Shown in pieces: positions 1 through 15,300 of a stretch of DNA of 64,000 nucleotides. Source of the DNA: Sphaerolaimus hirsutus (Eukaryota > Nematoda > Chromadorea > Monhysterida > Sphaerolaimidae). Position 1 is the stretch's first letter. Each line of letters starts with the position of its first letter. Below the pieces are notes generated by a model. It did no database searches and was not told the origin of the DNA. It worked only from the letters and a program-made list of their open reading frames with translations. The position numbers and the translations under genes are program-made. The stretch is from NCBI GenBank assembly GCA_964036195.1, contig OZ038450.1, positions 3,226,701-3,290,700 of the forward strand, given 5' to 3'.

Positions 1-362
1 GCCCCAATATTGTCATATTCAGCATTTCCACCCCTACATCTCCTACTTTTGCCCGCCGCCCTACCCCTCTCAGACTGCATCACTTTGTGCTGTTTCAGTT
101 TCCGCACAGTTCTCGGAGGAGTGCCCAGTTTTGTAGGGTCATCGATCTGGCGCCCTACTTGTAGGGCGGCATTTGGCACAGCGCCAGTTCCCGCCCTCCG
201 ACGACGCACGGGAGAGACTGTCCAGCTACTTTTCGCCGGTAATCGGGGCGCTTTTTCCTCGTGCGACTTTCCATTGTCGTGATTTTGCTGCAGCTGGTCC
301 TCATTGTAGGCTGTACGGAGGGTTTGTAGGGCGTAAACGGAAGTAGGGCGTTCCAAAAGTGC
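1..362 (-). CDS. exon 20, runs off the left edge
   Basis: Acceptor GTGTGTCCAG, phase 0, matching exon 19. 120 codons are open to the window edge with no stop and no ATG needed. It encodes ALLERPTSVYALQTLRTAYN, APRLPAKSSWTVSPVRRRR, GTPPRTVRKLKQHKVMQ and ends with EYDNIG. The strongly basic C-terminal part and the SPVRRRR motif suggest phosphorylation-controlled binding or nuclear entry (inference). Open frames on the other strand here are shadows. Confidence 0.65.
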
Positions 363-3300
363 CTGGACACACGGAGCGGGGAAATGTTAATTTACCGCGT
401 ACGAGGGGCTTGCGGCACAGGTCGGGTGAAAAAGCGTTGCTGGCAACGTGCCCGTACCAGCGGTAGACGTGATTCATGATAATTAGATTAGTGAAATTGA
501 TGAAAAATCGATAGATTTTAGGAAGTGTAGTGTGTGATTAGTCAGTAATTATGTCAGGTTTTACAGGGACCCCTATTCCGATCGCATTATTGAAAATGCT
601 GTCAATAAGAGTAAACAGTAATAACGCATGCGATACTTTACACAGACGCATTTTGTCATAAACGGAGACACGTTGTAATCCTCAATAAACAAAAAGTGAA
701 CTTGAATTGAAGCATGACTTCTTCTGACCCTGATATGCAATTTGATCGGCCCGACAGGCTGTATTTTCGGGCAGCCCGATAAAGCGAATAAAAAAGAAAT
801 TATAAGCGAGCGCAATTTCAGACCTTGTAAGATGCCAAATGTCACGCAGAAGTCAGGTAAAATGGAAGATTAGTTTGCCATTTTTCATGGGATTTTACAT
901 GACTTTTGACACTTTGCATGACATTGTCATTTTACGGTACTTTTTGGGGGGTCTGGGATTGCCTCCAGGACCGAACGCATTATGATTCTGAATTGCTGTT
1001 TTTCCAGCACTTATTTTAGCAGTTCTGAATCTGACTTAGATTAGATTAGATAGGGGTTAGATTTCAAAAATTCACAAATGACAATGAACGGTTAGTGTCA
1101 AGTCAAATGTGACAAGTAAACCTTTTCCGACAAATATTTTCTTTTACAATACAGTTTTCATGTGAATTCGGAGTTCAATTGTCACTTTTGGGGTTCATGG
1201 TTAATGATCACGGTTGATCATTCACCACTTTTCTTGCCACATCCTGGTGCCACTCCCAGACCCTGTAAAACGCCCTGTAAGAGTCAAATGTCATGCAAAG
1301 TGTCAAAAGTCAAGTAAAATGTCAAGAAGAATGTCAAATGACCCGTAATTTTTCTGACATTTTACAGGGCATTTTGCATGACTTTTGACACTTTGCATGA
1401 CATTTGACACTTACAGGTCATTTTACAATGTCTGGGACTGGCACCAGGGTGTCATTTAAAACACGGGCAAAGAACCGGGCTACCCGAAAAACGCATCGGG
1501 CCAACCAATTTCCATCCCGGGTATTCGCTTCGCGTTCCACTTTCCAGCAGAAATTCGATGCTTGTGTAACAAAAAAGTCTCCATCAATCAGTCGAGTTTT
1601 GTTTCAGAGGCGGGTCCAAAAGTGATGAAGTAATAAAAATTGGCGCGCGGAGGTCAGCCAAGTAGCGCCGTCAATTGTGGACAGAAATATCGCTGACAGC
1701 GGGGAACAAATTGAAGCCAAATGTGTGAATTCATTTTGTCGCATTCATGGATAGATGGGTAGGCATTTTCTGGTAACCGTTTGTGTGTTTTACACTTCAA
1801 AAATTGGTGTGAACCGAATGCCGAATTGCACTCTTTGCCGGAAAAGTACCCGTGAATTTTTGATGAACTGAAAAATGCCTCAAAATTTGCTGGTCCAGAA
1901 GTTTACCTTATGATAGAATTTTTTACCGAACAATTTTTGATACTCCCTCAATGCGTCCAAAATTCGACGATGCTTCAAAAATAAATTGCGGCGCGATATA
2001 ATACTCGAATCTGTTTAATGATAGAGTGAATTTTTATGGTTTTTCTGTCATAAACATTTTGATTTGTGCGTGCCCGCCGGCGTGCACCAAAACAGGAAAA
2101 AGAAGTGAGGATTTGTGTTCGCAAAAAAATAATAAAACGCAATAAATGCACCGGAATAAATAATCCAGGCAATCCACAGCAGCAAAAAAATAATGAATAC
2201 TACTTTTATTGCAATTTTCAGGAATGGAAAAGCGAAATGGAAAAGCGAGATTCCGCCCTTCCAAAATTTAAAACCTATGTAAAATGTTGTCGTTCAGAAA
2301 AAAAACTGTCTGCGCAATTTCAGACACAACTTGTTATGTACATACATCATAATTGAATTGCCCATGATGATTGCAGGGAAACGCTCACTAGATACGGATA
2401 AGGTAGCAGGGGAAAGGTGCCAGGATTTCTGGCGCCAGCGCCAATAGTTTAAGGTGCTGCGCCCTAAAAATTCGATTTTCATTTTTAGCCACTCAGGGGG
2501 CAATTCGGCAAGTGAAAAAGTTCTAAATGTTCTGTCAAGTAACAAGTGAACGTATGATCATTCTTATCAGTTTTCTTGTAACTTGTCCACTTGCGGAATT
2601 TACAACTGGGCAACTGGAATTTACAACAATGGCGTCGGGCGACAAATTGGCGCCAGCAAAAATGGCGCCAAGCGCTAAGGGCGCTGGCGCCCTTTGGCGC
2701 CATTGAATGGCGCCATTCCATCACTACAGAGCACTTTTCAAGCATCGGGCAGTTTGCCAAGCGCCAAAACGTTGTCTGGCGCCACCGCCAGCACCATGGC
2801 GCCTTTCCTCAACTAGTGTTAAGGTAACAAATTAGGTTTATCAGCGAGATGCATGCAATGGAAGGGGCAAATGGAGTGATAATGTGATAAATAAATATGC
2901 TATTCGATGCACAAACTTTCGGGCTGCATGTGCGCATCAACACAGGGAAGGACGCGTTAAAATGCAAATAAATGTTTGAACATCAATGAGAACAAATATG
3001 GAAAATGTGAAAATTGTGATGTGTATTTAACACCCACACACGAATGCAGTTTGCCACTGAACACTTATTCATAAAACTTTTAAATTAAAAAAATAAATAT
3101 CCCGAAAACGTTGTAAAGCTTCGCTAACCTTCATACATGCTGGCATATTGCGGGAATCCGGCCGCCCGCAACCATTGACAAGCGTCCCATGCTTCAGATT
3201 CTGTGGGGAAAAGTGCTGTTTTTTGGATATAAGATTTTTTTGAAAAATATGCTATGTAGTGGAAATCGAAAGTTACTCAGGGCCAAAATAAATCCTACAT

Positions 3301-6300
3301 AATGCACATAAATCACTCCTACACAGTTTAAGTTAAATATCGGCAATAAATTTCCGACACTTACAACTAAATTGAATGCCAGAGGAAAGCTATAATTTTC
3401 TTTCACTTGTAGAAATGCACATAATACATAAATAAACGTCTCAAAATGTGAACATATTGTGTAGTAAATACTATTCGAAGGCCAAAGGATTCGATGCATA
3501 GTTAAATTTGCCCGGCACGTTTCTCGGGCAGCCGACTTAGTGATCTGAAAAAGCGCCAGAAATTTGGCGCCAAGCGCCAAGATACTTTTTATTGGCCTCT
3601 ACAACTTTCACACCACTGTAACGCGATTTGAAATTAGGTATGCGGTTCCAGATTCTAAATTATATCAATTAGCCTGTAGAAGCTAGAGTAGCCAGATAAA
3701 ATTAGTCGGGCAGCCCAAAAAGTCGGGCAAAATAAACCAAGTCCAAGGCCACTTTTCTCAATCTGAATACCACCCACCCAATTTGTTTGCCGAATGATTC
3801 GTGAACAACCAGATTACAAGGATTGCTATTTTACAGAAAAAAAACATCGAAATGATCAAAAGAACATAACAGGTTTGTCTTGTAAGAAAGCCGACAATTG
3901 AACAAGATGTTCGACAGCTATTGTTATTTAAATTTCAACAGTGAATTCTGAAATGTTTGCGCAGAAATTCTGCCTTTGTCATAAATCAAAAAACACAAAT
4001 TTATCAAGTCAAGTGGCTATAGTTTGAGTCATCCTAAATGGAAAATTTCAATCAAAGAGTCACTTTCTACTTCAGAAAAAACGGCGAAGCTTATGCTTTG
4101 TTTTCCAAAAACAAGTATTTTTAGAGAGATGTCTTGAGGGAAGCTCGAGGGAAGATCTCCAGACACTAATCAAAAAAGTGCGACAAAAAGCCTATGAATC
4201 AACAAGAAAAACAGTTTATTTACTCTTGGCTGCGCACAACAGTAAACAGGACAAAAACGTGCCGCCGCGGCAATTTTTGACTGCGTAAAATTCGTCAAAT
4301 GCAGCACATTCTCACAGCATATCCATCAAAAATGCTTCACACCACTTGCTATAGAAAATGCAAATTTTCGTCAAAGGCACAAGTGCCAAAATTTTGATCG
4401 GTGCTTTGTAAAATGCCGACATTTCAGAATGCATCAGAACAATTCCATTATGAATTTCATATCCATTTGAATGATGTAAATGTGTATTTTGTAAAACGTG
4501 CTATGGTGGTAACAAATTTACAGTAACATTTGACATTTCCAGAACATTTTTAAAACCACGTGGCACAAAACTTAACTTTTGTATAGCGTGATCACTGCCT
4601 ATTACCCGTTTTGCAGGATAATTAATAAACACGTGATGCGATCAAAACTTTATGACTCAGAGAAAACGACCTTTAGCGCTGAAATTACCGCTCCACATAA
4701 AACGGAGTGTCACGAACATGAAATTTCACCGCGAAATTATTGACATAATGATGATATAGATAGGTCTCCATTTTTCATGGAGTAAACAATATCCAATAAC
4801 TTGATAATCATGTCCAAAGTAGTCAAGCAGGGGTCTCCAAGATTTTGGCCCTCGCGGGGGCTGGATAGATATCAAATCGCTCCTCCGGAGGGATAGATAG
4901 CTGGAAAAAAATTTCTGGGGGGGGGGCTTAAGCCCCCCTCCCCAGCCCCCCCCCCCCTCTAGGTGACCCCTGTAGTTAAGGAAAATTTCACTCACCGATT
5001 TTATCCCTGGAATAATTGTAGATATTCCCGCTCGGCTCCCAGGAATCCTGGAAAAATTTCAACATGCTAATGTATTTTAATGAGAAACGGGTAAAAATGG
5101 CTAATCATTGGCTGGGGGTATTGAGAAAAATTTTTTTTACCTAAAACGGCATATAAAAAATATCTTAAAATCTGAATTCTACTCACAATTGTACTTGCTA
5201 CCACTCACTTAATACTATACTCCGCGGACCGCATGCTATGCATATTCTGAAGGTAACACTGCATCATGACGTCATCGTTGATAAAATATAAATTGTTCCA
5301 AAAAGAACAATAATTTTCAGACAGGATTGTATTTACTTGGCTGTACTCGGTTCCGCTTTTTTCTTTATAAAATATTTTTCCTTATTTTGTGAAGGTGCAT
5401 ACATAAGTATCCTGCTCGCACGTTATTGACTAAGACATAAGTAATTTTAAGCACATACCTTGCGATCTACCGAGTATACTTTACTATTCCAATACGCAGG
5501 TAGTGAGTTCAACACTTCAAGGGTGCAAATTGAAATTTTGCGTACAAGGGTTAATGTGTAAAAACTTCACCAAGCCTACGTGCAAACGTAATTTTTTGCA
5601 CCACACCGTAAATCATGATGTTGATTCGATGATCGCGCGTAAAAATGTGATTCATTATCGATACTCAATTTCAACAATTGTCGCATTTTGCGCGTGAAAA
5701 TGCACATTGTAATGTTGAGAAACCATCTTTAAGGCAGAAAGAAACGTCCAAAGTTTGCACAATAAAAATGTGCTAGAAAATTTGCCGCACGCACACTAAA
5801 TGCTATCAAAAATTTTACCATGTTTGCCCATGGAAAAAGTCTCACTTTAAGCTGAAATGAAAAATAAAAATGTAAAAATGAACAGCTGTAAGTCACTTCG
5901 AGTGCACATACAAAAGCACTTTCGTATCAAACCAAACACAGACATCCAGACGGGTACAAAATGTGCCATCAAACAAGACACGTGTTCAAACAAACCGCGG
6001 TACAAAATTACCGCAACGGAAATGTATGAAACGTGAAATCGAAAAGGCCTTTTAAATATTCGGAGGCATAAAATTATGGAAATGGTCATCTGTAATGGCC
6101 GCGATTTTCACACAGCAAGTAAACGTAATTTTATGATTTAACAAGCGTCCCTTTTCACAAACCGCCTCAAAAATGTGGACGTTGTTTTAACAGTTCCTTC
6201 GTGAACAAAAGAAACACTGCTGAATCTTAAAAATTAAGTTTCTTAGGTATCTACAAAAAAATATTTAGCCCTGAAGTAGGATTTTTCACACCAAAAACTA

Positions 6301-9300
6301 CAAATCAATTCGGAAATCACGTGTAATTTATATTTCTATATTGAAAAAATAAAGTAAAATGTGAATAAATATCTCAATCTGCACCTGATGAAAAAAATGT
6401 AGGTAAAACGGCTTGTACAAATCACACTTGTGATTCGTTCCAACCTCAGTTCCGTGGGCGGTGAATAAATTTCTATTTATTATACCTAAAATTCGGGACT
6501 CAAATTCACAGGGCAATGAAAGATGAGCAATGGAATCAGTCAAAATCGAAATACGCCCATTTGATATGCATGGATCAAGGTTTTCCGTCCACATGTCAAT
6601 TCAGTTGACATATCGGTTCGATTCAGTTGACATATCGGTTCAATTCGATAGACGCATCCGACAGAAAAGAGAGAAAGTGAGAGGTTTATCCGTTCCATTC
6701 ATTTGTTAGGTGAACGGTAATGCGGAAGTTGTCTGTATTTTTAGTGCAACTTGAAAATTCTGAAATGTTTTTTTTTGGATACCTAGATAAGTTACTTGTG
6801 AAGCTGGTGCTATTTTAGGATACCAAACAGCAGTGACACAAAGAAAATCTGCGCCTCTTTTGAACACAGTTTTCTAGTGTGACGCCTCTGGCTTCAACGA
6901 GGACTGAGAGACAAGTAATTTATATTTTATGGCGCTGTTTATTTCTGGCACCATTTTGGCCACTACCACAGGCACAATGCAATTTACAGGGTGTTCCATT
7001 TTCGACGCTAAATACATTACACAAAATGACAACATTAGTGCCACCTGTCAACGGAACCAGGATGCATGTAAAATATCAAGCATTGGATCCATGCATTATA
7101 TCCCCTATCAAGGTTACAGCAATGCCAATTTGCATACATGTAAATATGTTATGCTGTAAACAGCGTAAAAACAGGAAACGCGCGCACATTTGCAATATTC
7201 ATATCTAATTTATTCGCCGCCGCGATCCGCAGGTGGATTAAATTTTCAAAGTAAATTTGGCCGCCGTGTAAATCCGACGATTCGAAAATAAAATCCATTT
7301 GGAATGGGGCCAAAATGACTCGCTAATGGCGAACCATATCACCCAGAGTGAACCCTGCACTTATCAATTTCGCGAGTGACTGCATAATTGCATAATAACA
7401 ATGTCAGTCACACCAGTGTGCCGCGAATGCCACCTGCCGCAGTATTGCAGAGTTAAGTCCACACATGTCGACAAAAATCTTCGGACAAGGGCACATCTGG
7501 CAGCAGTTTCACACGTTTTAGTGTCATACTAGGACTTATGGCGCCAATGGTGTAATCATTGTGCATTGTACAGTGTATTGTATGAACCGAGAAAAGCTTC
7601 AGACAAATTTCATGAGGTCAACGGTAAAATTCGGGTAGAAATTTCCCCAATTTAGAAAGTCGGTTTTGCTCAATATTCAATACTAATATCCTGGAGCTCG
7701 ATTCAATGTAAATATCTACAATATTTCATGGATCAAATTTTGACATTATTAACCTAATTTACTGATTAACGGGCCATGGGAAAAATTGTGAGAAAGTCGT
7801 TTAGTCCATCGAGGGCACTGATATCTAAAAGTCGACAAGTTCAATTGTATACTGGACTTTTTCTTAGATGCTCTTTTGTTCCTGTCCAATTCTATTTTGC
7901 CGTAAACCCACTATACCCATTTGCGGAACATTTGACACCTAACCCTTTTGAACTTATCGACTTTTTTTAAGTAAAGGCCTCAGTTCATGATGAAGTCAAA
8001 GCACCACATTCAGCAATGGTTTTATTTACAGTATGGCGCACTCAAAATACCAAAAGCACCCCCCGCCAACCCCCCCCCCCAAAAAAAACCCCCACCCAAA
8101 AGGTCGCCCAAAACAACGCACCTCCCTCAAATGCAGTTCATTAGCGGAGCCGATCAGCTGTCTGTCCATGCTGCCGGCGTACCTGAGCGGCACTTGCTGC
8201 TGCGCCGCGGCGGCGGCGGAAAAGTGTCGCGGCGGCGGCAACTCAGCGCTGTCGTAGTGGGACGAGGTGCGCGGACGGGAGAAGGGATATGCTGAGATGG
8301 TTGGGGGGGGGGACACTGTCTTTGAGTTGCTTTTGGGCCGTAGCGAACAAAAAAAACGAGTCTCAAAATTGGGCGATTTTTTGGAAAATATAATTCAATA
8401 GAATGTTGGAAAAAATCTTTCAAAAAAATTTTTATCTCACTGAAAAATGCACATAAAATAGATAAAAAATATACCTTTATCAGATATTTTGATATATTTT
8501 CTTATCATAAATAAAATAGAATAAAAACTTGCTCGAAAAACCGGGTGACAATATAAATCAATATGAGTGTTATATATATTTTCTGATATTAAAAAAATCT
8601 CCCATTTTTCAGTGGTAATTGTATTGCTTACACAGAGGCATTAAAAACCACATTCCTACTAAAAACGTTGCACTGCAGCACAGCAACGAACAGAACCCGA
8701 AAAACTCAAAATCTCCCAAAATTCACCTTGTTTGTGACCAAAAACTGCAGGCGCCGGCGCGGAATCGCTATCGTCCATATCATCAAAACCATCGGGAAAA
8801 TCGGGTGCCAAACTAGGCATCGATTTGTAATAATTGTAGCCGGCTGCAGATGAACCCTGGTGCTGGGGGGTGTAGGCGCCCATCGAGGCCTGTGAAATTG
8901 GATTTTTTATCATAAAAATAAAGAAAATTATAATTTAGGATTTAGGAAAAATTAGATTTTTTGAACTATGAAACCACATATACTCGGCGGACATGATACT
9001 CTGCCCTCGCACTCAGTTATGTCTCACGTTGGATGCGTGCCAATGATGATAAAGCGTGCGATTTTTGTATAAAAAACGTAAAAAATCATTGTTGTGAATG
9101 AGTTAACGTTTTAGTATTATAACAACGATTACTTTTCTCAACTTTTTATGAAAATCGAATGCGTAAAAAATCGTTGGCACGCTTCCAGCGGGAACCACGT
9201 GTGCAGGGTGTAAAGTAACTGGAGTATAATTACGTTTTAGAAGTACGTAAATTAACTGACGCCCTACGTTTGCATATAAAAATCACGATATGCAAAATTC

Positions 9301-12300
9301 ACTCGACGTATTTAGGTATTTTTGTGTGTGCTCGGTTTAAATTAAAATTCATATGTAAATGCAGTTTTCATCATTTACCCATGTCGTCAGTCACTACAAT
9401 ATTCCAAAAGGTGAGACGGGTGCTCGAGTGTGGGGGCGGGGTGTAATTCAAGGGGGTTAATTTTTTTAATACGTTATTGGCTCTTCAACACATAAATATT
9501 TACAGATAAATACTAGCCTGTCCACGTAAATATTTATTAAAGGATTACGGTAAATAAATACTACCTAATAAAGCGGCACCCACCTTCTCCGAATGCACAT
9601 TGGCATAGAGACTCTGATCAGGCGGCGTATCATATATACCCCCGCCCGGCCTATCATAAGCGCCCATCGCCTGGTGGTAGCTCATCTGCATGTCGGCGCG
9701 TTGTCGCTGCGACGACAACTTTTCCGCCGCCGCGACGGCAGTTTGCTGCGGCTGCGACAGCCGCCTTTGATCGCTGCCGCCGGGCGGCGAATAATCGGGC
9801 GAGGCTGGGTAAGGCTCGTCGTAGATGTGGCGAGAGTTTGAACGGCCCATGTGACGCTGGATTTGGGGGGGGGGTATTTGAGATGGGTGATAGAAAGTTG
9901 GGTTGAAGGGTATTTGTTGGTGTCGCTGCGCTGGTTTTCAAACGGGATCCCGACTTCGAGTTTTAATTTCACGGCCTTAAAAGTTGAACCATAGCTGAAA
10001 CCGCGATCTGAAATTAGCTGTTATTTGCTGTCACTTGCTATCAACATACTTTGCTTGGCTTCATAAATTTCACAACTAAAAGCCTGAATACCCATTTTTT
10101 AATCAAGCACTCCGGCACCAATCAATATCAAAGCATTCTGAAAAACGGTTAGCTTTTACGAAACCCAACAAAACTAAAAAACGCCCAAAAATCACACCCA
10201 ACCAAAACAGGTCGAACCAGACTGACCCAAGCGTCCTTGTGGAATCTGGCTTGCTGTTGCTGCTGGAGCTCGCCGCTCGAGGCACCGTGCACGTACATGG
10301 CGCGCGTTTCGCTGGCGGTCGCGTGCAGCAGATCTGCGCAGTAGTTTCTTTGTATTGATGTGGGTTTTATAATGCCGCGACGCAATCGACCAGGCACGTG
10401 ACCAAAAGGGGGGGGGTCAAATATAAACGGGGGGGGGGGGGTAATCTTGAAAGTGGAGAAAGGACAAGGAAAAATGTCATAAGCGGCGAGTAAGGCGACA
10501 AGAACTTGAGAAGTTTAGAAATATACCTGTCACTTAGGTATAAACTTTCCAGTCACTTGGTTAACAACTTATAACTTTTCTTACCACTACCCATTTCTCC
10601 CTCAACTTGTCCACTTTACCACATTAGTGTTCAAACTATATACTGGCTTCTCGATAGTGCCTACACACACTAGTTTACACCGTGACTTAGTGTGAAAACC
10701 GAAATTTTTCAAATGCAAATTAATGAACAGGGTTGAACGATTTCATTTATTTTTAATTGGAATTTATATTAATGAAAGTTAAAATTTAAAAATTTGTTGA
10801 CTAAAACACATATAGCATACAAAAAGAGTAGGCTGGATGTCGCACTGTCGCCATTTCAGTTTTCACATCGGTCATGGTGCAAACTAGTGTGAAGGGCCAT
10901 AACGACACTGGCAAAATTTTCATTTTCATTCATTTTTGACATTAACATTGAAAGATACCGATACTGTCATTTTAATTTTCCGGTACCAGGTGTCGATACC
11001 GACACCGGAAAGTATCCACATATCGTCGACAAAATAGCCACCAAAAATGCCCTACCAAACCCAACCCACCATGGGGTCTCTGCGCACCGCCAACCCCACG
11101 TCTGTGCTGCAGCACCACGAAGTCAGCGGTGGCGTCCACAGTGCCGCCAACGTCGTTATTAGACCTGGCTGCTGGCAACCTGCCAGCTGGGGATGTCAGG
11201 TGCTGGTGGAGGGGGTCGTCAGGTTCCGCTGGCAGCGGTCTGTCCGCTGTTGGTGGTGAAGGGGAATCTGGGGGTGAAGAGGGTGAAGGTAAAGTTGGCC
11301 AGGGTTTTTTTCAACCGCTATTTTAAAAAAACGTTGCTTTTTGAAAAACGCGCAAAGCCCCCAGCGCTTTTTATAACTAGCGGGCTGTTAAAAAAACTGC
11401 TTTCCATCCCTAGGTGGAGTGATACAGTGAATGATGAATCGATTTGAATCAGCATGGTTCTATTATTTTATGGCGTGAACACATTTTTAAAAGAGATGCC
11501 ATGCAAACAGTTGAGAAATGTGAAACTATAAATATTCTTATGCTTCAACCACGGCTCGCGAAAAACATAAACATAAAAAACATGAGACATCTATCAATTC
11601 TATGCAAAAACAGTGACCCGTGGGCCGTGAAACTCAAATCGCACGTACCCAAATCGATGTTCTGATCCAAAAACGACGCTCTATCAGCACCCCTGGCGAC
11701 CACATTCTGCTGCGAGCTCCACGCATCCACAGTGGGCCGAAGCAACCCCCTCCTAGCCAGCCAGTACTGCTGCTGAGCGGCTTGATTCGTGTGCTGGTGC
11801 TGAGCGGCAGGGGGCGGCGGTGAGTGGCCACTGGCGCTCGTTGAACAGGCGCTCGCGTGGCTTTGGGCTTGGCTCTGGCTTTGTGAAGGGCAACTGCCCG
11901 GCTGGGCGCTGGACGATTGTTGCTGGCTGCCCGACACGTTGTCGTATTGCGATTCGAGCAGCACCTGCGGCGGCGGGTTTTTTTATTTTTAAAGTCTATT
12001 TAGTAGTAGTGTGTAGTAAGTAGGTGGTGGGTAGTAAATAGTAACGTATTTATGGCGACATAGGAAGGGTTGAGTGGTGGAAAAAATTATCGCTGGAGTC
12101 AAGTGATTACGGAATACAAGATTAGCAACATCGTTGCAATTCTCGCATCTTGCATTGTTTCCTTCATTTCCAAGATTTCATAACTACATAATATCGCATT
12201 TCCAAAGATTATTCCAATAATTTGCAATGTACAAAGAGACTTTCTCACATTGCACTTACAATACTCACGTTTATTCAAATGCTCTACAAAATTGGCTCTT

Positions 12301-15300
12301 TTCCACAGCAAATGTCGAACCTAAACTCCAGATCAAGAACATCAACCAAAAACAACCAACCCCCCCCCCCCCCAAGGACGTAGCCAGGGTAGGCCCCCCC
12401 CCCTTGCCGGGTCGGACAAAAAAATATGCCTGAAATGGCACTTCTTGAAGGGGTTTTGTTGGTAGCTCGGAAAAATTTTGCGCGCAAGCGCGCATTTCGT
12501 CACCCTACACTATATTTCATGGATACCTATAATTTGGGACAAAAAAGCCCCCAAGATCTGTCCCGGTCGCTGTATATGTAGGTAAAATACATACCTACAT
12601 GTACATCGGTATTTGGCGCCATTCCCAACGCCAATGGCGCCATGGCGCGGCGCCTACAAATGTCGCTGGCGCCATTCCTTTACCACAGTGTTTAAACTTT
12701 AGGGGGTGGGCGCCGCCCCCCCCCCGTTCGCCGGGCTCCGTATACAATCCGCCCCCCCCCCACCGATCAAAAATCCCGGCTACGTCCCTGCAACCCCCAA
12801 AAAAGGCCCCCGAAAAACAAACCTCCATATTTTCATGGGACCCCTGCGAGGCTCCGCCCACCCCCCTGCTGAGCCTTGCAGCGTTCTGTTCCACATATTG
12901 GTGATGTCTGGCAGCTGCAGAATTTGGCGCGTGGTGTGTGATCAATTTTTGATACGCTGCGCCACCGGCAGTCACGCTGAATGGGTACCTGAGGGGGGGT
13001 ATTTTTATTTGGAAAATCATTTACGTTATCTACATTATTTGTTAGCCATGAGATTCACATCAGAAACAACATCGGTGATGGAACTTTGGCGCTATTTTAA
13101 CGTCGATGGCATTTGTTGAATTCATTGTGAATTGAATCCGTCGTCACAATCCAACATGAAAAAGTACTGAAAACTACAACAAATAAACATACCATATTTG
13201 CTTGAATATAACAGTTGAATAATTCCCCTTCGAATAGTTTCCCCTGTAAAATGACTGAGGAAAAAATAATTCCCCCCCCCCCTCAAGATATGTGATCAAT
13301 TTGTTGTGTTCAATTTTACCAATAACGGCATTGTGTTGTGTTTATCAAGCACATTTTGTGGAACAAGTGGATAGACACATGCTTGAAAATGTTGACGAAA
13401 TAAAAAATCCCTCCCCTTGAATAATTCCCCCTCGAATAGTTCCCCCTCCCTCAAAAAAAGTACGACGAAAAAAAATCCGCAGGGGGATTATTAAAGCAAA
13501 TACGGTAAATAGATAACAATACAAAAAACATCAAATCGAAAACCAAAAACTCACTTCTCAATCGGCGCATTAATAGGCAGTTTATACGGCATGCCTGCTT
13601 TATTACCAATATCCGCACCAGTGCCAGCACAGGCCACGTTACTAGCAGAGCCTAATCTCGACCTTCGGCCCAGAGTGTGCGACGCGCCATTGGCGTCGCG
13701 CTGCGTCTGCGTGTGCGACTGCGTCTGCGCGTCGCCCGTTGCCGCGCTGTCGCTCAGCTTGCCCAGACTGCTGGCGCTGGTGCGCGTAGTGGATGACTGA
13801 AGGGGGGGGGGGGTTAAACCACTCTAAAAAACGGTTTTTATATTTTTTTAAACCCAGGTCGTTGAAAAAACGCTTTTTTATCCCTATTTTTAATCATATG
13901 TATTTATTTGTTGATTTTAGTGTATTAAGCATTATAGTGGTTTATTCAAAATGAATTCACAGCGATTATTTACAGTCAACACAAAAAAAGTATTTACTTT
14001 AACCAATTTTCAAGCATTCACAAATCCCACCCACAACCAACAAAAAATCCGCCAGTTGACCGATACAACACATTGCATCACTATTACTCAAACACCCCCA
14101 CCCACCTGTCTTCCCAGAGCGCCAACACCCCCTTCCTGTGCCGCCTGTCCACCAGCCAGCACCCCAGCACTCTGACCAGCCTGCCCACCGTGGCGTTGCT
14201 GTGAGCCACTGGTGAGGCCAGGCAGCTGCGCCCCATGCGACTGACTGTGGGAGACTGGGTGACTGTGGCTGTGCGTGGATAGACTGCCCGTGGTGGACAG
14301 CCACGAGTCTGTGGGGGTGGGGGTGGGGGGTTATGGGGGGTGATGGAGGTTTTGCCATAAGAGCCACTCCCAGACCCTGTAAAATTCCCTGTAAAATGTC
14401 AAATCTCATGCAAAGTGTCAAATAACCTGCGGAATGTCAAAAAATTTAGGGATCGTTTGACACTTTTTCTCGATTTTTTTGACATTTTCATGATATTAGA
14501 CATTTTACAGTGCCTAGGATTCATAATTGTAATTCAAGCATCGCAAATTTTGAATATTCAACTTAAAAAACACTCAACTTGAATTTGAAACCGACACAAA
14601 AACTTGAACAGATAACGGGCGTATAGTGGCCGCACAACATTACCCCTTTGCAGCAATAAGCAAGTCAGTCAATACAGGCAGTGCATGAGCAAACAGGCAC
14701 AATTTTTACCATCTGTGTGATTAACTCTAAGCGAGAAAGAACACAGAAATGAACCTCAACACACGAGGCACGCCGACATAAACATAGACATGTATTTAGG
14801 TATGTACCATACCTAAATTTGCACAATTTGAGTTGATTTTCAGTCAAAATTCACTAAATTTCACCAAATTTTCTCATTTTATCTGTTTATTTACTTGTTA
14901 AGCCTGCTTAAAGTAATTACTGCTATAAAAAAGCTTGTTCTGCATCCGAAAACGCGGTTTACAGTCCAGGTAAATAAATGATATTTACCCTCCTCCCGAC
15001 TCCCGAGGTAATTATATGTATAAAAATAAGAACCCTCGGCCTCACCCTGTGATAAAAGTTCTAGGTTTTTGTATGAAAACTTAGGATGGCGCAGTCCCGC
15101 ACTTTGTATAGTAAAGTATAAAGTAAAGTGTCAAATAAACATTTTACATTACATGATACTTTACTTAAACCTTTACAAGCGCGGTACTGCCACCTATTCG
15201 TCCAGATAAGGCACCAGGACAATGCTAGAATTTTCTGAACATTTGAGTTTTTATACATACCGTATTTCCTCGAAATACCCCTCCCCCCTCGTTCTACCCC

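Larger units (their letters stand above)
363..8121 (-). other. intron between exons 19 and 20 (7,759 bp)
   Basis: AT-rich. It holds family A copies near 0.8 and 1.25 kb, GGCGCC-rich sequence at 2.4-2.8 kb, a family F element near 4.8 kb and a small tandem repeat at 6.6 kb. I see no further exon or RNA gene; open frames up to 128 codons here lack recognisable features. Confidence 0.55.

Noticed and set aside
10..282. Plus-strand open frame at the left edge
   Set aside because: It is antisense to exon 20, whose frame joins exon 19 in phase.
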